Assembly (NCBI GenBank): GCA_034432855.1
Contig: DAOUBA010000106.1
Location: 1-29,935 of the forward strand
DNA from: DAOUBA01 sp034432855
GTDB taxonomy: Bacteria; Chloroflexota; Anaerolineae; B4-G1
DNA length: 29,935 bases
Direction: 5' to 3'
Under the pieces are notes generated by a model. That model saw only the letters and a program-made list of their open reading frames with translations. It was not told the origin of the DNA and searched no databases. This document shows, in pieces, positions 22,439 through 29,800 of this stretch. Position 1 is the first letter of the stretch, and every line of letters begins with the position of its first letter. Position numbers and translations under genes: made by a program.

Positions 22439-23504
22439 GCGTCCCCTCCATCACGATTAGCGCCCCTGGCGCCTCTTCTTTGCCCTCAATCTCCAATGCC
22501 CGTGTCAGGAACTGCCGCACGACCCACACGTTGGTCAGCAGGTGCTGCGACACCCGTGAAGTTGCGATCCGTGACTCTCCCGCAGCCAGTGCCGTTGGCA
22601 GCACCAATTGGTCGGCCAGGTGCGGATCGGCGGGCGCTCCGGTGCGGTGATGGGCCAGCAATTCCGTGCAGGCTGCCTCGGCGACGCGTTCAGCCGGCAG
22701 CCCTTGCCGCCCATAGGCGGTAAAGCCGGCAGTGATGTGTGTGTACTCGGCGAAGAGAAAGATGCCGGCGCCTGGGCCATCCCCATTTAACCGGCGTGCT
22801 TCCACCTGCGCCTGAATCCCGGCCTCGGCCAGGACGTTATGGGCGCGGTTGGCCATGCGCTGCGGGATGTGGGCAGGGAGGTTGGTCACGGCAGCGATCC
22901 CCCATACACGCCGCAGGGCTCCGCGCTCGGTCAGGTGGATGGGTTGTAATCTGGCGTTTCCTTCGATCTGTACGTGGGCTTCGCCGCCGCCTGCCGGGTA
23001 GAACCCCCAGCGCACGAGGTTCACCTGGGCATGCAAACCCATTTGTGCTATTACCGGTAGAAAAACGTGTTCCAGATACGAGGCCGACGGCGCCCACGGC
23101 ACGTGCGTCCCGCCGCGCAACGTCAGGTATGAAGGCCCTTTGGCCAACGCCAGCGGCAGGAGCACCGTCTGTAGGATCAGCCCGACCGATCCGGCACTGC
23201 CGCCCCGTGCCGCCTCGGTCACGTCGAAGGCGTATTCGCCGGGGCGGGGTGAGGCAGTGGGGATGAAAATGAGCGTCTGCGAGTCTAACTCGTCCCCCTC
23301 CAGGTGGGCAGCGCAGATTGCGGCGGCCGCGCGCACTGCGGTGAGGTGCTGCGGTTGCAGGCCGGGGTTCTTGCGCCCGGCGCGGATGCGCTCGACTCGC
23401 ACGGCCTGGCCGGTAAGTGTCGCCAGTGTCAGCGCAGTGCGCAATACCTGTCCCCCGCCTTCACCGTACGAGCCGTCAATCACCACCACGCCTTCACGCC
23501 TCAC
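22431..23504 (-). CDS. rtcA: RNA 3'-terminal phosphate cyclase
   Basis: This 357-aa enzyme makes 2',3'-cyclic phosphate RNA ends using ATP through an adenylated His. The N-terminus IDGSYGEGGGQVLRTAL and RKNPGLQPQHLTAV are the classical signatures. GGTHVPWAPSASYLEHVFLP and the C-terminal SRVSQHLLTNVWVVRQFL contain the nucleophile His block. The start is taken as GTG 23504, which lies inside a heptanucleotide repeat array that also forms the whole upstream spacer. A GTG a few codons later is possible. The gene overlaps rnz, so the two are translated as a pair; no rtcB or rtcR lies nearby. Confidence 0.93.
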   Translation of the reverse strand: MRREGVVVIDGSYGEGGGQVLRTALTLATLTGQAVRVERIRAGRKNPGLQPQHLTAVRAAAAICAAHLEGDELDSQTLIFIPTASPRPGEYAFDVTEAARGGSAGSVGLILQTVLLPLALAKGPSYLTLRGGTHVPWAPSASYLEHVFLPVIAQMGLHAQVNLVRWGFYPAGGGEAHVQIEGNARLQPIHLTERGALRRVWGIAAVTNLPAHIPQRMANRAHNVLAEAGIQAQVEARRLNGDGPGAGIFLFAEYTHITAGFTAYGRQGLPAERVAEAACTELLAHHRTGAPADPHLADQLVLPTALAAGESRIATSRVSQHLLTNVWVVRQFLTRALEIEGKEEAPGALIVMEGTHD

Positions 23505-23553
23505 GCCTCACGCCTTACGTTTCACGCTTTACGTTTCACGCCTTACGTTTCAC
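23491..23553 (-). repeat. heptanucleotide tandem array, nine units
   Basis: On the plus strand the units are CCTTCAC, GCCTCAC (x2), GCCTTAC, GTTTCAC, GCTTTAC, GTTTCAC, GCCTTAC, GTTTCAC. The array covers the whole spacer between the glycosidase stop and rtcA, and overlaps the glycosidase stop codon and the rtcA GTG start. Confidence 0.85.
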
Positions 23554-24719
23554 TTCTCCATCTCGCGCAACGCCTCATAGGCCGGGCGCACGCAGGTCTC
23601 CGGCCAACAGGGCTCGGTGATGGCCCACCAGAACATCTCGTCGTCCTCCGTCCAATTCGGGTCGGCGATGGACATGACGGTCATCAGGCCGATCCAGGGC
23701 GACCAGTGCTCGCGGGCGTAACGGAAGGCGCGCACCAGGTAGTCGGCCTTCTGTTCCTCGCTGACAGCGAACCAGGCGTAATTGGGATGCAAGGGGTCGG
23801 TAGTCCACCCCATTTCGAGAATGGCGATCTGCTTATCGCCATCGCCGTAGCGCAGCATAACCTCGCGGGCATCCTCGACGTGGCGGAAGCAGAAAAAGCG
23901 TTGCCCGCCATAGTCTGGATTGGCTGCGGCTTCTTCCGGTGAGGTCTCGGGCGGCGCCTTGTAGCCAGGGGCGTTCACGCCCAGCAGGTCAAAGTACGGC
24001 GCGGCGCCAGCCTCGTACATTGCGATCAGGTAATCCATATCGGGGATGGCCTCGGGCAGGGTGTTGCCGGTGGGTGCAAGCCCGGCGGAAATGACCAGCG
24101 CCCCTGGGTCGGCGGTCTTGATGCCGACATAACAGACTTTGAGCAGTTCGACGTACTCGGCGGGATTGGGAGGGTGTCCGCCCCATTCGCGGGTCAGATT
24201 GGGCTCGTTCCATACCTGATAGGCGCGCACGCGCCCGCGATAGCGCGCGGCCAGAGCATGGCAAAAGTCGCCGAAATCCTGCGGGTTGCCCGGTGGGCTG
24301 TTGCCACTGAGGTCCCCTTCAGGCGGTACGGCCCACACCGGCTCGTGGTCGAGACGGAAGAGCACATTCAGCCCGAATTGCTCTGCCTCGGCGACGATGC
24401 GGTCGGTAAAGTACCAGTTGAACGCGCCCTTGGCTGCCCCCTCGACGTCGCGCCAGCCCACGTTCTGCTTGACCCAGGTGAAGCCAGCGTCGTGGATCAG
24501 TTGCAGGTCGCGTCGTGCGATCTCTTCGTTCCACCACAGAAACGCCTGCATGCCGTATTCCGGCGAGGCCAGGCGTGAACGTGGCCAGGAAGTCGGCGTC
24601 GGCGAAACCCCAAACTCTAAATCCCAAATCCCCAATTCCCAAGACAAGAACAGGAGGCTGACTGCCAACAGCGCAAGGCCAACAACAAGGCGGCGTCGGC
24701 GGGATTGTTCATTGGTCAT
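23550..24719 (-). CDS. membrane-anchored GH-A clan glycosidase (TIM barrel)
   Basis: This 389-aa protein has a signal-anchor near residues 10-27, then one beta/alpha barrel. Its acid/base region is AYQVWNEPNLTREWGG, with Glu in WNEP. The likely nucleophile is in IAILEMGWTTD, and the rest resembles the two neighbouring glycosidases (PAEYVELLKVCYVGIKTADPGALVISAGLAPTG). Such barrels cleave beta-linked polysaccharides (GH5/GH39-like), but the exact family cannot be fixed by eye. The N-terminus is odd: ELGIWDLEFGV is encoded by an internal heptanucleotide repeat, and the ATG lies in another such array with no clear RBS. Its start follows the stop of the 465-codon open frame by 18 bp, so translation may be coupled. 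Confidence 0.8.
   Translation of the reverse strand: MTNEQSRRRRLVVGLALLAVSLLFLSWELGIWDLEFGVSPTPTSWPRSRLASPEYGMQAFLWWNEEIARRDLQLIHDAGFTWVKQNVGWRDVEGAAKGAFNWYFTDRIVAEAEQFGLNVLFRLDHEPVWAVPPEGDLSGNSPPGNPQDFGDFCHALAARYRGRVRAYQVWNEPNLTREWGGHPPNPAEYVELLKVCYVGIKTADPGALVISAGLAPTGNTLPEAIPDMDYLIAMYEAGAAPYFDLLGVNAPGYKAPPETSPEEAAANPDYGGQRFFCFRHVEDAREVMLRYGDGDKQIAILEMGWTTDPLHPNYAWFAVSEEQKADYLVRAFRYAREHWSPWIGLMTVMSIADPNWTEDDEMFWWAITEPCWPETCVRPAYEALREMEK
24608..24644 (-). repeat. heptanucleotide repeat inside the glycosidase gene
   Basis: Plus-strand units CCAAACT, CTAAATC, CCAAATC, CCCAATT, CCCAAGA repeat with period 7. On the coding strand it encodes the hydrophobic ELGIWDLEFG stretch just after the membrane helix. 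Confidence 0.6.
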
Positions 24720-24741
24720 TCGTCATTGGTCATTGATTCAT
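24707..24741 (-). repeat. heptanucleotide array at a gene junction, five units
   Basis: Plus-strand units GTTCATT, GGTCATT, CGTCATT, GGTCATT, GATTCAT. On the minus strand this is a series of AATGACC-like units, each holding an ATG. It supplies the stop of the upstream gene and the start of the downstream glycosidase. Confidence 0.8.
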
Positions 24742-26030
24742 GGTTTCGGCATCGCGCCGATGGCCCAGTAGGCCGGACGAGCGATCCCCTGGAAGTCAAT
24801 GATTGCATAGGGGGCATTGGGATCCCTAGGGCCCCACCCCAACTGCGAATAGTCCAGGTTCCACAGGAAGGCCAGGCGCACAAAGCCCCACTCGCGCATC
24901 AGTTGGAAGGCCCTGACGTCCCACTCGGCCTGCTCTTCCAGCGTGTTATCGAGCGCGAACTCGAAGCCCGGAGGGTAGTCATCGAATCCTTCGGCCGAGG
25001 CCCAGCCGAACTCGGTGACGCAGAGCGGCTTGTTACTGCCGGCGGCGACGATACGTTCGTGATAGCCCCAGAGGGTAGATTTGAAAGACCAACTGTGGTG
25101 CGGATTATCGAAGGGCCCGCGGAACTGTGCGGTTGGATCATTGTAACCCTCGTCCCAGGCAACGTCAGGCGGCATATTGATGCCATTGTGGTGTGCCCCC
25201 ACGCAGTCGCAATAGTTCAGGAAACCAGCAGCGATCATGCGGTCAAAGTACTCGAAATCATCCATCACGATGATGCGATTCGGGTTTTGGGGATCGAACT
25301 GGGGACCGCTGGCGGGTGAGAGGGCGCCGCTGACGACGATGATGTTGGGATCGCGGCTCTTGATGACTTGATAGGCCAGGCGAAGCATCTCGACATAGCG
25401 TTCAGGGCTGACCCCTTCGGCGGTATCCCATTCGCGGTCGAGGTTCTGCTCATTCCAGACTTCGATGGCATGGATGCGCCCGCGGTAGCGGTCCACCAGA
25501 CGGGCCATAAAGTCGGCAAAGACGGCCAGATCGTCAGGCGGTGCACCCTCAAGGTTGGCATCTCTGTAAGAGCGTGCCCATTCGGGAGCATCCACGACGC
25601 TGAACAGGATTTTGATACCGCGCTCGTTGGCTACATTCACCACGCCATCAAAGCCGCTCCAGTTCATCTCTCCGGGGGCGGCCTCGAAATGTTTCCACTT
25701 GACCTGTTGTTTGATCCAGCCCAGGCCCAGATTCTGCACCTGACCGATCGTGTAGTTGATGTCGCCGGCCAGGCCGGCGTTCGTGGCGATGCCGTAACCG
25801 AAAACCTCCGGTGCGGGCGTGGTGGTGGGAAGCATGGCGGTGGGAGCGAGCGTAGATGCGGCGGCGGCCTGGGCGGTTGGGATGACTTCTTTCGGGCCCA
25901 CCTCCTTGCGTGGCCCGGACCAGCCGTACCAGGTGCATAGCCCTCCTATGATGACGAGCATGAACCACAGGGCGGTGACGATGTGGAATTGTTGACCGCT
26001 CAGCCCGCGTCTGTATGATGAACCGGACAT
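24738..26030 (-). CDS. membrane-anchored glycosidase-like TIM-barrel protein (WNEQN variant)
   Basis: This 430-aa protein starts at 26030 behind the perfect AAGGAGG. An N-terminal transmembrane helix (about 16-33) is followed by an Ala/Pro/Thr linker (about 45-73) and a barrel beginning VFGYGIATNAGLAG. The acid/base motif reads EVWNEQNLDREW, with Gln where the family normally has Pro; the putative nucleophile is in LCVTEFGWAS. The rest is collinear with the neighbouring barrels (PERYVEMLRLAYQVIKSRDPNIIVVSGALSP, GAHHNGINMPP, FLWNLDYSQLGWGPRDP). The call of extracellular glycan hydrolase is by fold and motif. A GC-rich 12-bp stem-loop lies 20 nt upstream of the start. Confidence 0.82.
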   Translation of the reverse strand: MSGSSYRRGLSGQQFHIVTALWFMLVIIGGLCTWYGWSGPRKEVGPKEVIPTAQAAAASTLAPTAMLPTTTPAPEVFGYGIATNAGLAGDINYTIGQVQNLGLGWIKQQVKWKHFEAAPGEMNWSGFDGVVNVANERGIKILFSVVDAPEWARSYRDANLEGAPPDDLAVFADFMARLVDRYRGRIHAIEVWNEQNLDREWDTAEGVSPERYVEMLRLAYQVIKSRDPNIIVVSGALSPASGPQFDPQNPNRIIVMDDFEYFDRMIAAGFLNYCDCVGAHHNGINMPPDVAWDEGYNDPTAQFRGPFDNPHHSWSFKSTLWGYHERIVAAGSNKPLCVTEFGWASAEGFDDYPPGFEFALDNTLEEQAEWDVRAFQLMREWGFVRLAFLWNLDYSQLGWGPRDPNAPYAIIDFQGIARPAYWAIGAMPKP

Positions 26031-26050
26031 AGTAACCTCCTTACGGGCCA

Positions 26051-26075
26051 GGGGGCTCGGCCGGGCCGAACCCCC
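26051..26075 (-). repeat. strong GC palindrome upstream of the 430-aa glycosidase gene
   Basis: GGGGGTTCGGCC and GGCCGAGCCCCC pair around a single C with one G-U pair. It lies 20 nt before the start codon and has no T-run, so it may be a leader stem or a dispersed palindrome. Confidence 0.4.
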
Positions 26076-26146
26076 TGTCTTCTGTTCTTGTCGTTCGAGA
26101 TAGCCGCGACTGCTGCTGTGTGGGGCAGGAGGCATCCCGCCCTACA

Positions 26147-26190
26147 CTACCGCGAGCCCAACACGGCGTGCAGGACATCAATGCTCCGGT
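26147..26190 (-). pseudogene. orphan copy C of a glycosidase C-terminal tail
   Basis: On the minus strand it reads IDVLHAVLGSR and stop TAG, matching ALNAVLGSR-stop at the end of the large glycosidase. The DNA match covers most of about 44 bp. No barrel-coding sequence precedes it. Confidence 0.6.
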
Positions 26191-26354
26191 CTTGCAAATT
26201 CAGCCAGATTCTTCCAGTTGTTGCGCATTTCATCCACGGTTACGGAATCGAGAAGCCTGATTGCACTGTTTGCTCTCCCGACCCCCGCGAGGGTTCCGTA
26301 GCCATCAGGCCACGACAGGTGAAGTATCGCCTCTTTCGCGTGATTCCGTGCCAT
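26178..26354 (-). CDS. possible 58-aa protein between tail copies
   Basis: This ATG-started frame lies between tail copies B and C and ends in NNWKNLAEFARPEH. I do not recognise it and see only a weak RBS. Its end overlaps tail copy C. The stretch 26031-26446 otherwise holds no confident gene. Confidence 0.2.
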   Translation of the reverse strand: MARNHAKEAILHLSWPDGYGTLAGVGRANSAIRLLDSVTVDEMRNNWKNLAEFARPEH

Positions 26355-26368
26355 TCGTGGTCCAGGCC

Positions 26369-26412
26369 TCACCGCGAGCCCAGCACCGCATGCAGCGCGT
26401 CGCAGGCCGGGC
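26369..26412 (-). pseudogene. orphan copy B of a glycosidase C-terminal tail
   Basis: The frame reads CPACDALHAVLGSR and stop TGA, differing from the real tail CPACDALNAVLGSR at one residue. Only about 35 bp separate it from the antitoxin stop, so it has no upstream coding body. Confidence 0.65.
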
Positions 26413-26446
26413 ATGCCCTGCCCGGGTGCAAAGTCTATCCAAACGT

Positions 26447-26731
26447 TTACGGTTGTGATTCACCCTGCGTCGCGGGTGTCAATCCCAATCGGCGGCGCAG
26501 CTCCGTAGCAGAGATCCCACCTTCTGCTTTCTGCCGTTCCCGTGACTGCTTGATCAGGGCTAGAAACTGGGGATGGGTACTCAGCGTTACCGTCTCCCAG
26601 TCCACGTCCTCAATGGACATTAGCACGACGATGGGTTTCCCGTTAGCCGTCAGGATCAGCGGTTCTTTGCTCACGTCCTGCGCGTACTTCACAAGGGGAG
26701 CAGTCGCCTTGGTCATTTCAAGCATTTTCAT
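26447..26731 (-). CDS. Phd/YefM-family antitoxin-like protein
   Basis: This 94-aa protein starts MKMLEMTKATAPLVKYAQDV, followed by EPLILTANGKPIVVLMSIEDVDW, the beta-hairpin DNA-binding core of Phd/YefM antitoxins. A helical C-terminal tail (QFLALIKQSRERQKAEGGISATELRRRLGL) normally folds on the toxin. AAGG lies about 10 nt upstream of the ATG. Downstream, where a RelE/Doc/PIN toxin would be expected, there is only the decayed stretch 26147-26446 and no recognisable toxin. It may be an orphan antitoxin or a solitary regulator. Confidence 0.82.
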   Translation of the reverse strand: MKMLEMTKATAPLVKYAQDVSKEPLILTANGKPIVVLMSIEDVDWETVTLSTHPQFLALIKQSRERQKAEGGISATELRRRLGLTPATQGESQP

Positions 26732-26808
26732 AATTCGATCACCTTCCTTCCGATTCGCACCCGATTGCGCTCCTTGATGCCGACTGCGCGGATGTAGACC
26801 ACGGGCAC
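26728..26808 (-). CDS. possible 26-aa upstream ORF overlapping the antitoxin start
   Basis: A GTG frame preceded by AAGGA (7-nt spacing) encodes a basic peptide ending RNRVRIGRKVIEL and stops in the ATGA that starts the antitoxin. It could couple translation, or be the 3' remnant of a lost gene. No family is recognised. Confidence 0.25.
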   Translation of the reverse strand: MPVVYIRAVGIKERNRVRIGRKVIEL

Positions 26809-26853
26809 TGCTTGTTCCTTGGTCGAGCTGCCGCCGACGATTCAAGGCCACTG

Positions 26854-29800
26854 TTACCGCGAGCCCAGCACGGCGTTCAGGGCATCGCAGGCCGGGCAAC
26901 TGCCGTCTGGCCGGATGATGGCGTAACCATCCTGGGGGTCGTAGCCGTAGCGCACAAAGTCAATGTTCCAGACGATGATGCAGTACACCGTACCGGTATT
27001 GATGCTCAGACGGACAGCCTCTGCCAGCCAGGCGGCCTGTTGGGCGTTGTTTGTATTCCGCGCCCAACTGAATGCATCCGAGAACATGGGCAACCCTTCC
27101 TGCGAGGCATAGCCCATCTCGGTGTAGTAGAGTTTGCGTGTACCGCGAAAGATGTTGTAATATAGTTGGGTCTGGGGTAAAAAGTACCACGAGTGGTGAC
27201 GGGCACCGTTGTCTCCTGGATGGCCGCTGGTTGCCGAAGGCGATGTGGCGCCGGCATTGTGGTGCGCGCCGATATAGTCCATACAGTTAGCGGCCCCGGC
27301 ATTGTACAGCCCTTCTAGCCATGGTTTGTCGTCGCACCCGTTGGGAGTACAGGCGCCGCCGAACCATCCGGTTGGCGCAGGAGCGGCACTGATGACCATG
27401 GTCCGAGGATTGGCGTTCTTGATGGCGTTGTAGGAAGTGCACAGCAGATTTGTGTATGCCTGTGGGCTGATATAGCCAATCTGCCACTCGCGATCAATGT
27501 TCGGCTCATTCCATATCTCGATGGCGTCGGCGCCGGCTAGCGCCAGACCAGCGACCCAGTTGGCAAAATTCTGCTCAAAGCCCGGCTGGGTGACCATGCT
27601 TGGCGAGCCCAAGGCGCTCAATTGGATCTTGAAGCCCCTGGCATGCGATGCTGCAATGATGCCCGAAGCATCTTGTCCATAGTGAACCTGGACTTTGGCC
27701 CACGTCATGCCGGCATAGCGCATCTTGTCGGCGTAAGGGAAGCCATAGTCACGAATGTGCCCCCCCAACTCGAATCCACCGCTGCTGACCGGTCTGGGTG
27801 CTGGCGGGGGAGACGCCGCTTGCCCGGCTACGATCACGACGGTGACCTCTGTGCCGAAGAACCCATCCGCTGCCCGCGTCCGCCACTTGCCGGTGTAGCG
27901 GCCTGAGGTCGCTGGAGACTTCATCTTCACACTGACGTCCACCTGAGCACCCGGCTCCACCGCGCCCACAGGGACGCTCGCGGGCGCGTCCATCTGCGTG
28001 CCGCCAGTGAAGGCCAGCACGGTATCCGCAGGCCAGGCGCAGGTACCGCTGTTGCGCAGGCGCCAGGTCTTGGTGAACTCGACGCCATTGTCCAACTGCG
28101 TGTTGTCGGGGATGGTCACATCGGCCACGTAGGCAGAGTTGAGGCATCTGGAGGCCGACCCGGCAACCTGTGGCGTTTGCACCGGCTGAGTTGCTGGCTG
28201 GGTGCTCGCCGCTGCTGGTGGCGGCGTCGGCTCTGGTTCTGCCACCGGCGTCGGTTCGGCCACCGTCACCGTCACGGAGCCGTGCGCAAAGCCGGCGATG
28301 GTGGCGTTGACGGTGTACGTGCCGGTTGCCACCGACGCTACCCAGACGTAAGCGGGATTGTTAAGCGGCGAATTCGTCTGAGCGATTGTCGCCACGCCGT
28401 CGGTTACCGTCCACACGATGTCCGGCATCTGCCCGGCAGCAGCAGCGCCGCCGGTACGATAAGCAGCCACGATGTCCACGATGCCCGGCGCATTACCGGG
28501 GGAAAGCACATCGTCCACAGCGATCCCACCCAGGTTGTAGCGTCGCGCCCAGTTTAACTTGGCGGCCAGGCTATCGGCGGTGCCCAACCAGATGGTGTGG
28601 GTAGCCCCATCTCCGCCAGTGTATTCCAGGCGATAGGTACCGGCGGCCTCCTGGGGCGTGATGCTGAGGATCTGCCCGGCCAGGATGAACTCGACCTGGC
28701 TGTTGGGGAGCACCTGACTCACATCACCGAGGGCCGTGACGTTTCCGAAAGGCGCAAGCGCCTGCTCTAGCGAGATGGTGTTGACCTCGGCGCTCGCCAG
28801 TTCGACGCTGAGCGATGAGACCAGCATGCGGATTTTGTACCGCGATACCCGGCCCACGGCCCAGGCCAGCAACTGCTGCGCTTCGCCACCCTCGGCATAG
28901 GCAGCGGGGTCGGCAGGGAACGGTATCTTGATCGCATCGGCGACGGCGCCAATGGCGGCCCAATCATAGCCACCGGTGTACCAACCGCCGTCGGTCCGGA
29001 TGGGGGGCTCGACTACAACGGTCAGCCGCAGCCCGGCCTCGTGCAGCGCGCTGGCCAGCGCGGCGATAAAGTCGCTGTAGGCCTCGCGCTCTCCGGGCAG
29101 GACGCCACGATAGTCAATGTCCATACCGGCGAAACCGCGCGCGATGCACAGTTGTACGATGTTGGCAATGTGGGCCTGCTGGATTGCGGGGATCGCCAAC
29201 ACGTCAGCGAGGAGGCCGTGGTTGACGGCCTTGCCAGGCGCCCAGTTGCGCAGGGTGGGCAGCACGGCGTAAGGGTCTCCCGCCACCGGCTGCAACAGCG
29301 CGGCCGGATCGCCGACGAAACCGCCGTCAATGCCCAGCAACAGCCCGGTAGGATTGACCTCGTCTACCAGCCCGGCCGCAAATGACAGGTTGTCTCCCGC
29401 ATCCAGACGTGTGGACACCACCTGCGGGATCGCCCCGGTCTGCATCACGACGACATTGGCCGGGATCGCGGTGACCTGGGCGCGGAGAAATTCGTGCTCG
29501 GCGATCTCGGTGTGCAGTTCGCCGCCGACCCATTCCCACGCCTCGCCAGTCCAGGTGTAGAGGTCAAGCGTCTCCCAAGGTTCCGAGTCGTTGGGGATTA
29601 CCACATCAATCGTCACGAGTTGCCCTGGATTACCGCGCGCCTGAATTTGGTAGAAGGGGCTTTTGACCTGCAGGTGAGACGGTAAAGCCTCAACTGCGCG
29701 GCGCAGTGAGGAATGCGCAAAGCCCAGAAAATCCGCGCGCGGTACCGAGTCCAGCCGCACGCGCAGTTTGCCGGTAAATATGGCCGGATCCACGCTCAGC

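Noticed and set aside
23491..24741. CRISPR array
   Set aside because: The period is 7 nt with degenerate units and no spacers.
26088..26777. 229-aa plus-strand open frame with REPNTAC/REPSTAC repeats
   Set aside because: The repeats are the antisense of the glycosidase tail copies, and the frame also crosses the antitoxin gene in antisense.
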